Numbered from the stretch's first letter, positions 16,356 to 27,344 are shown. The stretch is DNA of 64,000 nucleotides from an uncultured Desulfobulbus sp. (GCF_963665445.1 NZ_OY762276.1:4520601-4584600), one strand, 5' to 3'. Program-made: numbers and translations. The notes: generated from the sequence alone by a model not told the origin.

Positions 16356-17006
16356 GTGGCAATTCAATCCCAGCAGACAAAAAAATCCGCAGTTCGGGAG
16401 AACATTGAGGCAATTGTCATTGCCGTCCTCCTGGCCCTCTTCATCCGCACCTTTATTGTTCAGGCATTCAAGATCCCCTCAGGGTCGATGTTGCCCACAC
16501 TGCAAATCGGTGATCACATTCTGGTGAGCAAGTTCATCTATGGGGTGAAAATGCCCTTCACCGGCACCACGCTCATACCGATCAGCGATCCCAAGCCCAA
16601 CGACATCGTCGTCTTTCAGTATCCCAAAGATCCGTCGCTTGACTACATCAAGCGGGTGATTGCCGTTGCCGGCGATACGGTGGAGATCCGCGAAAAAAAG
16701 ATTTTCATCAATGGCAAGCCCTTTGAGGATAAGCACGGTGTCTTTACCGACCCCCTGATTCATCCCGGTTCCCTGGATCCCCGCGATAATTTCGGTCCGG
16801 TCAAGGTGCCGGCCCACCAGATTTTTTGCATGGGCGACAACCGGGACAATTCGTACGACGGCCGCTTTTGGGGGTTTGTCGACCTCCGCGCGGTCCGCGG
16901 CAAGGCCTGGGCTGTCTACTGGTCCTGGGACGTGCAACTCCCCCTGCTTTCATTGGACCGGCTTCGTTCCATTCGTTGGGGCCGGATTGGCGATATCGTT
17001 CATTGA
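16356..17006 (+). CDS. lepB: Signal peptidase I
   Basis: 216 residues, GTG start at 16356. One membrane helix (about 17-37), then the catalytic serine in [10 protein letters not shown] (Ser44) and the general-base lysine in [11 protein letters not shown] (Lys99), followed by the box E motif [14 protein letters not shown]. This Ser-Lys protease removes signal peptides at the outer face of the inner membrane. The length fits short bacterial enzymes. It reads toward pyrB with 14 bases between the genes, which suggests co-transcription. Confidence 0.95.
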   Translation: MAIQSQQTKKSAVRENIEAIVIAVLLALFIRTFIVQAFKIPSGSMLPTLQIGDHILVSKFIYGVKMPFTGTTLIPISDPKPNDIVVFQYPKDPSLDYIKRVIAVAGDTVEIREKKIFINGKPFEDKHGVFTDPLIHPGSLDPRDNFGPVKVPAHQIFCMGDNRDNSYDGRFWGFVDLRAVRGKAWAVYWSWDVQLPLLSLDRLRSIRWGRIGDIVH

Positions 17007-17020
17007 TCACCGGAGGCACC

Positions 17021-17953
17021 ATGGCAACCGGCTACTATTTTGCGCACCGCCATATCCTGGGCATTGAGCAATTGTCTGCAGAGGATATTACCCATATTCT
17101 CAATACGGCAGACTCGTTCAAGGAAATTTCCGCACGGCCGATCAAGAAGGTCCCCACCCTGCGCGGCCACACCATCATCAATCTCTTTTTCGAGCCCTCC
17201 ACCCGTACCCGCCTCTCCTTTGAGGTGGCTGCCAAACGGATGAGTGCCGATACCTTCAACATCAGCCCTTCCACCAGCAGCACCACCAAGGGGGAGACCT
17301 TGGTCGATACCGCCCGCAACATCTCGGCCATGCATCCGGATATCATCATCATCCGGCACGCCTGTTCCGGGGCGCCGCTGCTTTTAAGCAAGCATGTGCA
17401 GGCGGCGGTGGTCAATGCCGGCGACGGTGCGCACGAGCATCCGTCCCAAGGTTTGCTGGACATGATGACGGTCAAGGAGCATCGGGGCACCTTGAGTGGG
17501 CTCAAAATCGCCATTGTCGGTGATATTGCCCACAGTCGGGTGGCTCGTTCGGATGTGATCGGTTTTACCCGCATGGGCTCCGAGGTCCATCTCTACGGAC
17601 CGGCAACCCTGGTGCCCAAGGGGGTCGATCAGTTGGGCGCCATTGTCAGTCCGTCGCTGGAGGAGGCTGTCCGCGATGCCGACGTGGTCATGACCCTGCG
17701 TATTCAGCGGGAGCGGCAAAACGATCCCTTGTTGCCGTCCCTGCGCGAATATGCGCGTCAGTTCGGTGTCTCGCGGAAGATTCTCTCCCTGGCCAAGCCG
17801 GATGCCCTGGTGATGCACCCCGGGCCGGTCAACCGCGGGGTGGAACTCAATCCCGATGTCGCCGACGGTCCTCAGTCCGTCATCCTTGACCAGGTCACCA
17901 ATGGCGTGGCCGTCCGTATGGCCCTTCTTTATCTGGTCATGGGCAACTCGTAA
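17021..17953 (+). CDS. pyrB: Aspartate carbamoyltransferase catalytic subunit
   Basis: 310 residues from the ATG at 17021, with GGAGG 5 bases upstream. The carbamoyl-phosphate motif [15 protein letters not shown] (STRTR), [11 protein letters not shown], and the aspartate-loop [13 protein letters not shown] are all present. It catalyses the committed step of UMP synthesis. It is followed at 18005 by pyrC, as is common. No pyrI gene is adjacent. Confidence 0.96.
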   Translation: MATGYYFAHRHILGIEQLSAEDITHILNTADSFKEISARPIKKVPTLRGHTIINLFFEPSTRTRLSFEVAAKRMSADTFNISPSTSSTTKGETLVDTARNISAMHPDIIIIRHACSGAPLLLSKHVQAAVVNAGDGAHEHPSQGLLDMMTVKEHRGTLSGLKIAIVGDIAHSRVARSDVIGFTRMGSEVHLYGPATLVPKGVDQLGAIVSPSLEEAVRDADVVMTLRIQRERQNDPLLPSLREYARQFGVSRKILSLAKPDALVMHPGPVNRGVELNPDVADGPQSVILDQVTNGVAVRMALLYLVMGNS

Positions 17954-18004
17954 GGAGTGTGCCTGGCCATGCAAAACCGTTGTAACCATTGAGGCGAGAA
18001 ATCG

Positions 18005-19279
18005 ATGAGCACTTCCTGGCGCATTACCAACGGCCGCATTATCGATCCGGTCAATAAGATCGACCGCAGCGGTGATCTGCTGATTCTTGACGGGGTTATT
18101 GCAGATGCGGACCAACCGGTCCCTGCGAACACCCCGGTCATTGATGCCAGCGGCTGCTGGGTTGTTCCTGGGCTGATCGACATGCATGTCCATCTGCGGG
18201 AGCCGGGTGAGGAATATAAGGAAGATATTGTCTCCGGTGCCCGAGCGGCGGCCAGCGGTGGTTTTACCGCTGTTGCCTGTATGCCCAATACCAAGCCGGT
18301 CAATGACAATGCCACCATCACCGCGATGATTCGGGCCAGGGCCGCCGAGGCCGCAGTGCGGGTCTATCCGGTGGGGGCGATCAGTCTTGCAAGCGAAGGC
18401 CACCAGCTGGCGGAGTTTGGCGAAATGAAGTCCGCCGGAGCGGTGGCCGTGACCGACGATGGGTATCCGGTGCGCGACAGCCAGCTGATGCGGCGGGCTC
18501 TGGAGTACGCTTCGGATTTCGACCTGCCTGTGATCTCGCACAGCGAGGAGGCCTCGCTCAGCAGCGGGGTGATGAACGAGGGCCCTGTTTCCACCCAGCT
18601 GGGGCTGAAGGGGATTCCCACCGCCGCCGAGTCGATCATGGTCTACCGCGAGATTGCCCTGGCCGAATTCACCGGCACCCGGGTGCACATCGCCCACGTG
18701 AGCACGGCCATGTCCCTTGATTTGATTCGTGCGGCCAAGGCTCGGGGCGTCAAGGTGACCGCCGAGACCGCACCCCATTATTTTACCCTCACCGACGAAG
18801 CGGTGATCGGCTACGACACCAATACCAAGATGAACCCGCCCCTGCGCTCGGCGGCTGACCGAGAAGCCATTTGCGCGGCGCTGGCGGATGGTACTCTGGA
18901 TGCCATTGCCACCGACCATGCGCCGCATTCCATTCTCGAGAAAGAGGTGGAGTTTGATGTGGCGGCAAACGGCATCATCGGCCTGGAAACCTCGTTGCCG
19001 CTTGGCCTGGCCCTGGTGCGCGATAAGGTGATCGATGCCGTTCGTCTGATTGAGCTGATGTCGGCCAATCCGGCCCGTATTCTCGGTTTGCCCGGCGGCT
19101 CGCTCGCTTGCGGGGCCCCGGCCGATCTGACCCTGATCGATCCGCAGCGCGAGTTCGTCTACAATGCCGAGCAGGTGGTCTCCAAAAGCAAAAATACCCC
19201 CTTTCTCGGCTGGAAGCTGCAGGGGCGGGCGGTGATGACCATGGTCGGCGGAGATATTCGTTACAATATCCTCACCTGA
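18005..19279 (+). CDS. pyrC: Dihydroorotase
   Basis: 424 residues, class I type. Metal ligands are visible in [19 protein letters not shown], and a carboxylated-lysine/catalytic region extends through [25 protein letters not shown] and [13 protein letters not shown]. It cyclises carbamoyl-aspartate. The ATG at 18005 follows GAGGCGAG. It ends 24 bases before the convergent queC stop. Confidence 0.95.
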   Translation: MSTSWRITNGRIIDPVNKIDRSGDLLILDGVIADADQPVPANTPVIDASGCWVVPGLIDMHVHLREPGEEYKEDIVSGARAAASGGFTAVACMPNTKPVNDNATITAMIRARAAEAAVRVYPVGAISLASEGHQLAEFGEMKSAGAVAVTDDGYPVRDSQLMRRALEYASDFDLPVISHSEEASLSSGVMNEGPVSTQLGLKGIPTAAESIMVYREIALAEFTGTRVHIAHVSTAMSLDLIRAAKARGVKVTAETAPHYFTLTDEAVIGYDTNTKMNPPLRSAADREAICAALADGTLDAIATDHAPHSILEKEVEFDVAANGIIGLETSLPLGLALVRDKVIDAVRLIELMSANPARILGLPGGSLACGAPADLTLIDPQREFVYNAEQVVSKSKNTPFLGWKLQGRAVMTMVGGDIRYNILT

Positions 19280-19303
19280 GTCTTCCCGGACCAGGTCGTT
19301 CGC

Positions 19304-19990
19304 TCACTCCGCATACGGGGCCGGATCGCTCAGGCCGGCCTCGGCAAACCCCTGCAAGCGCAGGCGGCAGGCATCACAGCGGCCACAGGCCTTGCCCTCG
19401 ATAGGGTCGTAGCAGCTGTGCGTCTGGCTGTAATCCACCCCCAGTTCCATCCCCTTGAGGATGATCTCTCTTTTACTCAGTTGAATCAACGGTGCATGGA
19501 ACCGGAATTCCTTGCCGGTTGAGCCGGCCTTGGTGCCGAGGTTGGCCATGGTGGCAAAGGCCAGGAGAAACTCCGGGCGGCAATCCGGATAACCGCTGTA
19601 ATCAACGGCATTGATCCCCAGGAAAATATCCGAAGCCCCCAAAACTTCGGCCCAGGAGAGGGCATGGGCGAGAAAGAGAATGTTGCGTCCGGGAACGTAG
19701 GTCACTGGGATCTCTTTTTCCATCTCGCCGTAGGGGCGGTCCTTGGGGACTTCGATGTCGGCGGTCAGCGCTGAGCCGCCAATGGCATCCAGGTCCACCC
19801 GCAGCACCAAATGGCGTGCGACCCCGGCCTTCTTGGCAATGGCCCGGGCGCGTTCCAACTCGATATCCTGTCGTTGGCCGTATCGGAAGCTAAGGCAGTT
19901 GCAGGTGAATCCCTGGGACCGGGCAATGGCCAGGACCGTGGTTGAATCGAGGCCGCCGCTGAGCAGCACCACTGCTTGTCGAGTATTCAT
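19304..19990 (-). CDS. queC: 7-cyano-7-deazaguanine synthase
   Basis: 228 residues. N-terminal PP-loop [17 protein letters not shown], mid-protein [17 protein letters not shown], and a C-terminal zinc site [19 protein letters not shown] complete the QueC pattern. It converts 7-carboxy-7-deazaguanine to preQ0 for queuosine. SfsA is encoded 12 bases upstream on the same strand. Confidence 0.95.
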   Translation of the reverse strand: MNTRQAVVLLSGGLDSTTVLAIARSQGFTCNCLSFRYGQRQDIELERARAIAKKAGVARHLVLRVDLDAIGGSALTADIEVPKDRPYGEMEKEIPVTYVPGRNILFLAHALSWAEVLGASDIFLGINAVDYSGYPDCRPEFLLAFATMANLGTKAGSTGKEFRFHAPLIQLSKREIILKGMELGVDYSQTHSCYDPIEGKACGRCDACRLRLQGFAEAGLSDPAPYAE

Positions 19991-20002
19991 GAGGCAAAAA
20001 AA

Positions 20003-20701
20003 TTAGTGAATGGAAAAGGGGAGAGGTCGGCAAATGCGAATTTCCACAGGCGTGACCTCAGCCTGATAGGCTAAAAAACGAACGCCCCGTTCTGCGCCCC
20101 AGGCAACGGTTTTCGCATAGACCGCATCGATGTGGGCGGCTGGTTTGCACAGAGAGGCATCGCTTCGCTGAACGCAAAACAGTACTGCGGCGCCAAAGCC
20201 TGCCTTGACGAGTTGCACCAGTTCCTGGATATGTTTTGCGCCACGGCTGGTGATTGCATCGGGAAAGTAGGCGATACCGTTTTCGGCCAGGGAACAGTTT
20301 TTCACTTCAAGATAGGTCGTGCCCTGTTCGCTTTCAATACAAAAGTCGAGCCTGCTCTTCTCCGAGACTTTCACCTCGGGGGTAATATGGGTAATTGTAC
20401 CGAAATCTGTGATAACGCCCTCGCGCAGGGCCTCATGCACCAGGTTGTTGGTGCGACCGGTATGGATGCCGATCCACACCCCTTGCTCCTGCACCATCTC
20501 CAGGCTCCATGCGTACTTGCGCTTGAGGTTGTCGGAGCGGCTGATAATAACCGGACTTCCGGAAGTTGCGCAGCCGCGCATGGAACCGGAATTGGGGCAG
20601 TGGACGGTCAAGGTCGTGCCGTCTTGTAAGGTGACGTCGGCGAGAAATCGCTTGTAGCGTTTGATCAGGGTGGCCTGTCGACAGGATTCTGAGAGCAACA
20701 T
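20003..20701 (-). CDS. sfsA: SfsA family DNA-binding/nuclease-like protein
   Basis: 232 residues from the ATG at 20701, chosen because alignment to the family begins near LIKRYKRFLADVTL; a start at 20806 would add a 35-residue hydrophobic leader not found in SfsA. Motifs: TVHCPNSGSMRGCATSG, LEMVQEQGVWIGIHTGRTNN, RLDFCIE, TYLEVKNCSLAENG, YFPDAITSRGAKHIQEL. The D-x-ExK-like arrangement suggests a PD-(D/E)XK nuclease fold. Biological role uncertain; historically linked to maltose gene expression. Confidence 0.92.
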   Translation of the reverse strand: MLLSESCRQATLIKRYKRFLADVTLQDGTTLTVHCPNSGSMRGCATSGSPVIISRSDNLKRKYAWSLEMVQEQGVWIGIHTGRTNNLVHEALREGVITDFGTITHITPEVKVSEKSRLDFCIESEQGTTYLEVKNCSLAENGIAYFPDAITSRGAKHIQELVQLVKAGFGAAVLFCVQRSDASLCKPAAHIDAVYAKTVAWGAERGVRFLAYQAEVTPVEIRICRPLPFSIH

Positions 20702-21025
20702 GGGAAAAAGGGTGAGAGACGCAAGCCCTAACGGTATCTTCTTGAAGAACAAGTAAATCGGGAAAATTGTCAGAGAAGCGGCGCAGGACTGGCAATTCCC
20801 GTACAAGTAGAGTAGTTTACTGAGTTCAACACGTTGCGAGTAAATCCTTCCTCAGCATGGAAGGAAAAATGGCGCAGCGCGCACAAAATAACAGTCGTTA
20901 TGTTCTATCTGCTGGTTGGGCACAAATGGAGGGTTGCACCCTTTGGGCTTCAGCTTTTTCTGTTTGGCATCTTACAGCATATAACAAGTTCTCTCCCATA
21001 ATCCAATCGCAAAGGAGAATCCCAT

Positions 21026-22246
21026 ATGAAACTCGGGCTCAATGGTCTTGGACGAATCGGCAAACTCACCCTGTGGCACCATGTTTCCCGACAGTATTTT
21101 TCGGAAATCGTGGTCAATCTGGGCCGGCAGGTCGGTTCCGGATTGCACGATATTGCTGCTTCCATTGAGAAGGATTCCTCCTACGGCCGGCTGAGCACCT
21201 ATCTGCACGGCAACAAGGGGGGACGGGTCATCGAAAACCTCAACGAGGAAAAAGGGACCATGACCATCAACGGCACCCCGGTCACCTTTTTGCGTGAGGC
21301 GCGTAATCCCAAGGATATCGACTGGCAGGGCAATCAGGTTCGGTTGGTGGTCGACAGTACCGGCGTGTTCAAGGATCCGACCGCCGATGCCTCCGAGGCC
21401 AGGGGATCTGTTCGCGGCCACCTCCAGGCCGGTGCGGAGAAGGTCCTGGTTTCGGCTCCGTTCAAGATCAAAGCCAAGGGGCTGGATATGCCCGATGATG
21501 CGGTGACCACCGTCATGGGCATCAACGATGATGATTACAATCCGTCACGCCACAACATCATCTCCGCCGCCTCCTGTACCACCACCTGCCTTTCCTACAT
21601 GATCAAGCCGCTGCTCGATCACTTCGGGGCCGATCGGATGCTCTCCGCCTCCATGGTCACCGTGCATGCCGCCACCGGCTCACAGCAGGTCCTCGATCGC
21701 CTGCCCGGCACCGGCGCCACCGATCTGCGCAAGAACCGTTCGATCCTCAACAACATCATCCTCACCACCACCGGCGCGGCCAAGGCGCTTGGCCTGGTTA
21801 TTCCCGAGATGAAGTCGATCGGGTTCATTGCCGAGTCGGTGCGTATTCCGACCTCCACCGGTTCCCTGATCGTCCTGGTGCTTAACCTGCAGGATGAGTT
21901 GGACAATCCGATCAAGCGCAGCCTGCTCAATTCCATCTATGAAGAGTACAGCAAAACCAGCCCGTATCTGGTGTTCTCCGATGAGCAGAACGTTTCCTCC
22001 GACATCATCGGCATGCCCCGTGCGGCAACCGTGATCGAGTCCACCGAGATCCACACCCGCACCGCCTCGATTCGGGTCAACCTGCAGAATATTCCCAACT
22101 GCCGTTTTGAGCCGGGTTCGGTTCCCCCGGTGATCGAGGTGCCGGTCACCCAGGCTGTGATCTACGGCTGGTACGACAATGAATTGGGAAGTTATACCAA
22201 TATGTTGGGCGAGTTGACGGTTTCCGTTGCAGAACGCATGGTCTGA
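21026..22246 (+). CDS. gap: Glyceraldehyde-3-phosphate dehydrogenase (long form)
   Basis: 406 residues; typical GapA is about 335. Start MKLGLNGLGRIGKLTLW (NAD-binding), catalytic Cys184 in SAASCTTTCLS, VTVHAATGSQQVLD, and C-terminal YGWYDNELGSYTNMLGEL identify the enzyme. The extra length lies mainly in the region before the cysteine (around 120-170) and after 300. It heads a run with rimI, pgk, tpiA and secG, so it makes 1,3-bisphosphoglycerate, the substrate of Pgk. The cofactor preference is not readable. The preceding 20807-21025 holds the promoter region but no gene. Confidence 0.9.
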   Translation: MKLGLNGLGRIGKLTLWHHVSRQYFSEIVVNLGRQVGSGLHDIAASIEKDSSYGRLSTYLHGNKGGRVIENLNEEKGTMTINGTPVTFLREARNPKDIDWQGNQVRLVVDSTGVFKDPTADASEARGSVRGHLQAGAEKVLVSAPFKIKAKGLDMPDDAVTTVMGINDDDYNPSRHNIISAASCTTTCLSYMIKPLLDHFGADRMLSASMVTVHAATGSQQVLDRLPGTGATDLRKNRSILNNIILTTTGAAKALGLVIPEMKSIGFIAESVRIPTSTGSLIVLVLNLQDELDNPIKRSLLNSIYEEYSKTSPYLVFSDEQNVSSDIIGMPRAATVIESTEIHTRTASIRVNLQNIPNCRFEPGSVPPVIEVPVTQAVIYGWYDNELGSYTNMLGELTVSVAERMV

Positions 22247-22718
22247 GATTCGTCCGATTCGGGCCAGTGACCTGGATGTCATTGTCGAGATAGAGCAGGG
22301 GGCCATGGCCGCCCCCTGGAACGGCAACCAGGTAGAGGCTGAATTCAAGGCGGAGAACGGCCACGGCTGGGTTGCTGAGCGAGAAGGGGGGGTGATTGGC
22401 TACGCCTTCTTTCGCACCTGCGCCCCTGAATGCGAACTGCTCCATCTGGTGGTCCGGCCTGAAGAGCGCCGCCAGGGAATAGGGGGGGCGTTGCTGCAGC
22501 AGGCATGGACTGGGCTGATTGCAGCCGGTTGCACCCGTTGTCTGCTGGAGGTTCGTGCTTCCAACGATGCTGCCCGGCAATTGTATGCAAAGAGAGGTTT
22601 TTCCCAGGTGGGACGACGAAAAAAATATTATCGGCAACCAGTCGAAGACGCACTGCTTATGCATCGGGACCTGATTGCGTCACATGAGGTAGGGCATGAA
22701 AACGCTGAGAGATATTGA
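22227..22718 (+). CDS. rimI: Ribosomal-protein-alanine N-acetyltransferase (RimI-like GNAT)
   Basis: 163 residues with a TTG start at 22227 overlapping the end of gap by 20 bases and itself overlapping pgk by 23 bases. GNAT motif A is LLHLVVRPEERRQGIGGALLQQ (the acetyl-CoA P-loop) and motif B is CLLEVRASNDAARQLYAKRGF, the classic RimI signature. It acetylates protein N-termini. The double overlap makes it translationally coupled to the glycolytic genes. Confidence 0.88.
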   Translation: MQNAWSEIRPIRASDLDVIVEIEQGAMAAPWNGNQVEAEFKAENGHGWVAEREGGVIGYAFFRTCAPECELLHLVVRPEERRQGIGGALLQQAWTGLIAAGCTRCLLEVRASNDAARQLYAKRGFSQVGRRKKYYRQPVEDALLMHRDLIASHEVGHENAERY

Positions 22719-23871
22719 ATTGAAAGGAAAACGGGTGCTGATCCGGGTGGATTTCAATGTGCCCATGAACGAGGCCGGTGAAATCACCGACGATCTGCGC
22801 ATCCGCACGGTTTTGCCGACGCTTACCTATCTACTGGAGCAGGAGGCGAAAATCATCATCTGCACCCATATGGGGCGGCCCAAAGGCGAGCGGGTGGACA
22901 AATTTTCCCTGGCTCCGGTGGCTGCCTATCTGGCCAAACTGCTCGGCCAACCGGTTCCGCTGGCCTCCGACTGTGTGGGCCCGGAAGTGAGTGCGGCCGT
23001 GGCTCAGCTGGAAAACGGTCAGATCCTCATGCTCGAGAACCTCCGTTTTCATCCCCAGGAGCAGAAGAACGATCCCGAGTTTTCCCGCCAATTGGCCTCC
23101 TTGGCCGAAGTCTATATCAACGATGCCTTTGCCGTATCGCACAGGGCCCATGCCTCGGTGGCCGGAGTAACCGCCTGTGTGGAGGAGAAGGGTGCCGGTT
23201 TCCTGCTGCAAAAGGAAATTGAGTATTTTCATCGCTGCATCGATACTCCCCAGCGGCCGTTGGTGGCCATCGTCGGCGGCGCCAAGGTCTCCGGCAAGCT
23301 CGAGGCCCTGCGCAATATGCTCGAGCGGGTTGACAAGATGATCATCGGCGGCGCCATGGCCAACACCTTTTTGAAAAGTCAGGGGTATGCGGTCGGTGCT
23401 TCAAAGGTCGAGGACGATCTGCTGGAGACCGCGGATGAGTTGCTCAAGCAGGCCAAGGATAAAAAGGTCAAGGTCTACCTGCCGGTGGATGTGATCGCTG
23501 CCGATACCTTTGCTCCGGATGCAGTCAGCAAACAGGTCACCATTCAGGATATCCCGGAGAACTGGATGGCTCTTGATATCGGACCGGCCTCGGTGATCTG
23601 TTTTTGCGAGGTCCTTGCCGATGCCAAGACCATCGTCTGGAACGGCCCCATGGGCGCCTTTGAGATGGATGCCTTTTCCCGCGGCACCATGGCCCTTGCC
23701 CATGCGGTGGCGGCATCGCATGCGCTGAGCGTCACCGGCGGTGGCGACTCCAATGCGGCCATTGCCATCTCCGGCGAGTCGGCGAACATCAGTTATATGT
23801 CCACCGGCGGCGGCGCCTTCCTCCAGCTCATGGAAGGGAAGAGCCTGCCGGGGATCGAGGCCCTGGGGTAA
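22696..23871 (+). CDS. pgk: Phosphoglycerate kinase
   Basis: 391 residues. RVLIRVDFNVPMNEAG, THMGRPKGERVDKFS, LLENLRFHPQE, VGGAKVSGKLEAL, and C-terminal WNGPMGAFEMDAFSRGT and GGGDSNAAIAISG are the standard motifs. It is cytoplasmic and transfers phosphate from 1,3-bisphosphoglycerate to ADP. Confidence 0.97.
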   Translation: MKTLRDIELKGKRVLIRVDFNVPMNEAGEITDDLRIRTVLPTLTYLLEQEAKIIICTHMGRPKGERVDKFSLAPVAAYLAKLLGQPVPLASDCVGPEVSAAVAQLENGQILMLENLRFHPQEQKNDPEFSRQLASLAEVYINDAFAVSHRAHASVAGVTACVEEKGAGFLLQKEIEYFHRCIDTPQRPLVAIVGGAKVSGKLEALRNMLERVDKMIIGGAMANTFLKSQGYAVGASKVEDDLLETADELLKQAKDKKVKVYLPVDVIAADTFAPDAVSKQVTIQDIPENWMALDIGPASVICFCEVLADAKTIVWNGPMGAFEMDAFSRGTMALAHAVAASHALSVTGGGDSNAAIAISGESANISYMSTGGGAFLQLMEGKSLPGIEALG

Positions 23872-23929
23872 TCGGCATACTCACAGAACTCCAGGTACCG
23901 GAACAACCATCTCTTCAAAGGAGGTTTCT

Positions 23930-24685
23930 ATGCAAAGGCGTCCGTTGATTGCCGGAAATTGGAAGATGCATCTGACCCGGGAAGAGGCCGTGAGCCTCGC
24001 TCAGGCTGTCGCTGCCTCATGCCAGGCCTGTACGGATCGGGATGTCATGATCGCCCCGGCATTCACATCCCTGGCCGCGGTCTGCACGGCGGTACAAGGT
24101 TCAAAAGTGCTTGTCGGCGCACAGAATATTGCCTGGGAAAAAGAGGGGGCCTTTACTGGCGAAATCTCCGCACCGATGTTGGGCGATCTCGGGGTGGCTG
24201 TTGCCATTATTGGTCATTCCGAGCGTCGCCATATTTTCGGCGAAGATAACGCCATGATCAATAGACGCTTGCATGGTGCCTTAAATGGTGCTATTTTGCC
24301 CATCCTCTGCATTGGCGAAACCCTTGCCGAACGAGAAGCGGGGAAAACCTTTGCCGTGCTCGAAGCCCAGGTTCGACAAGGTCTGGCCGGAGTGAGCGGT
24401 GACCAGATGGCGCAGGTGGTGATTGCCTATGAACCGGTTTGGGCCATCGGCACCGGAAAGACGGCAACCAATGAGCAGGCCCAGGAGGCGCACGCCTTTG
24501 TTCGCCAACTTCTTGGAGATATATTTGAAAAAAATATTGCCATGGCAGTGAGAATACTGTATGGTGGCTCGGTTAAACCTGAAAATATTGACGACCTGAT
24601 GGCGCAGCCTGATATTGATGGCGCGTTGGTCGGTGGGGCCGCATTAAAGGCCGAATCGTTTGACCGAATAATAAAATTTCAATGA
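23930..24685 (+). CDS. tpiA: Triosephosphate isomerase
   Basis: 251 residues from the ATG at 23930 (AAAGGAGG 7 bases upstream). GNWKMHLTREEA holds the substrate Lys, IIGHSERRHIFGE the catalytic His, AYEPVWAIGTGKTA the catalytic Glu and ILYGGSVKPEN the phosphate loop. Its stop overlaps the secG ATG by four bases. Confidence 0.97.
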   Translation: MQRRPLIAGNWKMHLTREEAVSLAQAVAASCQACTDRDVMIAPAFTSLAAVCTAVQGSKVLVGAQNIAWEKEGAFTGEISAPMLGDLGVAVAIIGHSERRHIFGEDNAMINRRLHGALNGAILPILCIGETLAEREAGKTFAVLEAQVRQGLAGVSGDQMAQVVIAYEPVWAIGTGKTATNEQAQEAHAFVRQLLGDIFEKNIAMAVRILYGGSVKPENIDDLMAQPDIDGALVGGAALKAESFDRIIKFQ

Positions 24686-25035
24686 CCACTATATTAATTG
24701 TAGCTCACGTAATTGTCTGTTTCTTTTTAATCTGCATTGTGTTGTTGCAGCATGGAAAAGGTGCAGATATCGGGGCTTCCTTTGGTGGCTCAAATAATTC
24801 GGTGTTTGGCACCGAGGGTCCTGTTCCCCTGTTGAACAAGATAACGACCTTTGCTGCCATTGTTTTCATGGGTACTTCCATCACTCTGGCCTATCTGTCG
24901 ACCAACAAGAGTACCGGGTCGGTCATGAGCGATGTGAAGGTGGAACAGCAGATCCCTGCCCAGCAGGCGCCAGTTGCTGTTCCTATGCCGGCTGAACAGC
25001 CGGTCGCCGAGCCTGCAGCGGCTCCGCAGAAGTAA
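24682..25035 (+). CDS. secG: Preprotein translocase subunit SecG
   Basis: 117 residues. Two membrane helices (about 3-22 and 52-72) flank the SecG loop LLQHGKGADIGASFGGSNNSVFG, followed by a long Pro/Ala/Glu-rich tail. It is coupled to tpiA by an ATGA overlap and followed 13 bases later by tRNA-Leu, a very common arrangement. It acts in SecYEG at the inner membrane. Confidence 0.94.
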   Translation: MTTILIVAHVIVCFFLICIVLLQHGKGADIGASFGGSNNSVFGTEGPVPLLNKITTFAAIVFMGTSITLAYLSTNKSTGSVMSDVKVEQQIPAQQAPVAVPMPAEQPVAEPAAAPQK

Positions 25036-25048
25036 AAATAGAAATATT

Positions 25049-25134
25049 GCCGAAGTGGTGGAATTGGTAGACACGCTATCTTGAGGGGGTAGTGGCCCAC
25101 GGTCGTGCGAGTTCGAGTCTCGCCTTCGGCACCA
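25049..25134 (+). tRNA. tRNA-Leu (anticodon GAG)
   Basis: 86 bases with encoded CCA. Acceptor GCCGAAG/CTTCGGC, D-arm with GGTAGAC, anticodon loop TTGAGGG (GAG at 25083-25085), long variable arm (GTGGCCCACGGTCGT) and T-loop GTTCGAGTC. The class II variable arm and anticodon identify leucine. Confidence 0.96.
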
Positions 25135-25170
25135 TTTATAACATCCGAATCAGTCGATGGATGTATTGAA

Positions 25171-25200
25171 AGCCCAGTTAATACTGGGCTTTTTCTTTTT
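25171..25200 (+). terminator. Rho-independent terminator after tRNA-Leu
   Basis: Perfect 8-bp stem AGCCCAGT/ACTGGGCT with a TAAT loop followed by TTTTTCTTTTT. Ends the gap-to-tRNA transcription unit. Confidence 0.9.
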
Positions 25201-25342
25201 CTGCTTTCCTAAATGTCGGCTTTGATGCGCTCAAAGGAAAAGCTTATGGGGCTGCTAGGGGATATTTCTCCTGCCCTTACAGAGCGTGGTGATCCGCACA
25301 CGAATAACGTGGCTGCAAAACTATCGGATGCTCCCAATGGGG

Positions 25343-27301
25343 TTAGCCTTCTGAAGAAGATTCGCTCGCCCGGAGTCCCTCCTTTCGTTTCAGAATGATG
25401 GTTGCCAACGGCGGCAATGTCAGCAGGACTGATTGGGCAAATCCATGGCAGGAAACGTCTTCGGTCTTGATGGGGAATACATTGCCTTGGTTGCTCCCCT
25501 GATAATAGTGCGAATCGCTGTTGAGTATTTCTGCGTATGTGCCGGTCTTTGGCACCCCAATGCGATAATTTTCACGGATGACCGGAGTGAAATTGCAGAC
25601 CACCACGATGAAATCCTCACTGGTGACAGCATAGCGAATATAGGAATAGACGCTGTTTTCATTGTCATTGGCATCGATCCATTGAAATCCCGACCAGTTG
25701 AAGTCATTCTCGTAAAGAGACGGCTCACGCCTGTACAACTGGTTCAAATCCTTGACCAATTGCTGCACCCCTTGGTGATTAACCGCGGAAAGGGCATACC
25801 ATTCCACTCCTTTTTCAAAATCCCATTCCTGCCATTGACCGAACTCGCTTCCCATGAATAACAGTTTCTTGCCCGGATACGTCCACATATAACTGTAATA
25901 GGCGCGCAGATTGGCGAATTTTTGCCACTCGTACCCGCTCATTCTATCGAGCAGGGATTTTTTACCGTGCACGACCTCATCATGGGACAGGGGCAATACG
26001 TAATTTTCGTGAAAGGCGTAGAGCATGCCAAAGGTCATGTCGTTATGATGATAACGCCGGTGGATTGGCTCCTTGCTCATATAGCGGAGTGTGTCGTTCA
26101 TCCACCCCATTTTCCATTTGAGGCTGAATCCCAGTCCACCCATGTAGGTTGGTCTCGACACCATGGGCCAGGCGGTCGACTCTTCCGCAATGGTCAAAAC
26201 GCCCGGATGGGTGCCATGGACGACTTCATTCATTTTCTTGAGAAAGCTGATCGCACCGAGGTTTTCCCGTCCACCATACTGATTGGGGATCCATTCCCCC
26301 TCCTTGCGGGAGTAATCAAGGTAGAGAATGGAGGCGACCGCATCGACCCGTAAGCCGTCGATATGATATTTTTCGAGCCAGAACAGGGCATTGGAAATCA
26401 AAAAGGAACGCACCTCGTTACGGTCGTAATTGAATATCTGCGTCCCCCAATCCTGATGCTCTCCCTGCCTCGGGTCTGCATGGGAATAGAGATGGGTGCC
26501 GTCAAAATAATTGAGCCCGGCGCCATCCTTGGGAAAATGTGCAGGCACCCAGTCGAGGATAACACCGATTTTATGCTGATGACACTGGTCGACAAAATAC
26601 ATGAAGTCATCCGGGGTGCCAAAACGACTGGTCGGTGCAAAAAAGCCCAGCACCTGGTACCCCCAGGAGGCATCAAGCGGGTGTTCGGAGATGGGAAGCA
26701 ATTCAATATGGGTAAATCCCATATCTTTGACGTAGGGGATGAGTTGATCGGCCAGTTCTCGATAGCTGAGATAACGCAGGCCCCAATTTTCATCATGTAC
26801 TTTGCGCCAGGATCCTGCATGGACCTCATAGAATGAAATCGGCTTATCCAGTGCCTGCCTGCTGCTGCGTTCCTGCAGCCACAGCTGGTCATTCCACTGA
26901 TAGCTGCTTAAATCCCAAACCACCGAGCCTGTCCGCGGCCTTTCCTCCATGGCGAATCCATAGGGATCGGCCTTGTCGAAAAACTGGCCACTCTTTGCCT
27001 CTATTCGGTATTTATAGATAGTGAATTTTTCCAAGTGCGGCACAAAAAGCGTCCAGATACCGCTGTCGCTGGAATACATGGGGTGGCTGCCGCCATCCCA
27101 TCCATTGAATTCGCCGATGACAGAAACCTGGCGCGCACTCGGTGCCCAGACGGCGAAATTCACCCCTGACTCACCATTGACGCTCATGATATGCGCCCCC
27201 AGTTTTTCAAAGGCTCGCTCGTGAGTTCCTTCGCCGATGAGATATTTATCGTAATCGGTAAACCATTCAGAAGGTGTCGCTGTTTTTGATTGTATATTCA
27301 T
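25343..27301 (-). CDS. glgB: 1,4-alpha-glucan branching enzyme
   Basis: 652 residues from the ATG at 27301 (GAGAGG just upstream). N-terminal CBM48-like domain ([23 protein letters not shown]), then a GH13 barrel with [14 protein letters not shown], the nucleophile region [17 protein letters not shown], the acid/base Glu in TIAEESTAW, and [16 protein letters not shown]. These are the four GH13 conserved regions of GlgB. It inserts alpha-1,6 branches in glycogen. It is the last gene of a minus-strand cluster with a GH57 enzyme and glgA. Confidence 0.96.
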   Translation of the reverse strand: MNIQSKTATPSEWFTDYDKYLIGEGTHERAFEKLGAHIMSVNGESGVNFAVWAPSARQVSVIGEFNGWDGGSHPMYSSDSGIWTLFVPHLEKFTIYKYRIEAKSGQFFDKADPYGFAMEERPRTGSVVWDLSSYQWNDQLWLQERSSRQALDKPISFYEVHAGSWRKVHDENWGLRYLSYRELADQLIPYVKDMGFTHIELLPISEHPLDASWGYQVLGFFAPTSRFGTPDDFMYFVDQCHQHKIGVILDWVPAHFPKDGAGLNYFDGTHLYSHADPRQGEHQDWGTQIFNYDRNEVRSFLISNALFWLEKYHIDGLRVDAVASILYLDYSRKEGEWIPNQYGGRENLGAISFLKKMNEVVHGTHPGVLTIAEESTAWPMVSRPTYMGGLGFSLKWKMGWMNDTLRYMSKEPIHRRYHHNDMTFGMLYAFHENYVLPLSHDEVVHGKKSLLDRMSGYEWQKFANLRAYYSYMWTYPGKKLLFMGSEFGQWQEWDFEKGVEWYALSAVNHQGVQQLVKDLNQLYRREPSLYENDFNWSGFQWIDANDNENSVYSYIRYAVTSEDFIVVVCNFTPVIRENYRIGVPKTGTYAEILNSDSHYYQGSNQGNVFPIKTEDVSCHGFAQSVLLTLPPLATIILKRKEGLRASESSSEG

Positions 27302-27344
27302 GAGCCTCTCGACTTGCCCTTTTGTAATTGTTGTCCGAAGGAAA

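Noticed and set aside
17384..18928. 514-codon minus-strand frame opposite pyrB-pyrC
   Set aside because: Shadow frame across two certain housekeeping genes, with no family resemblance or ribosome site.
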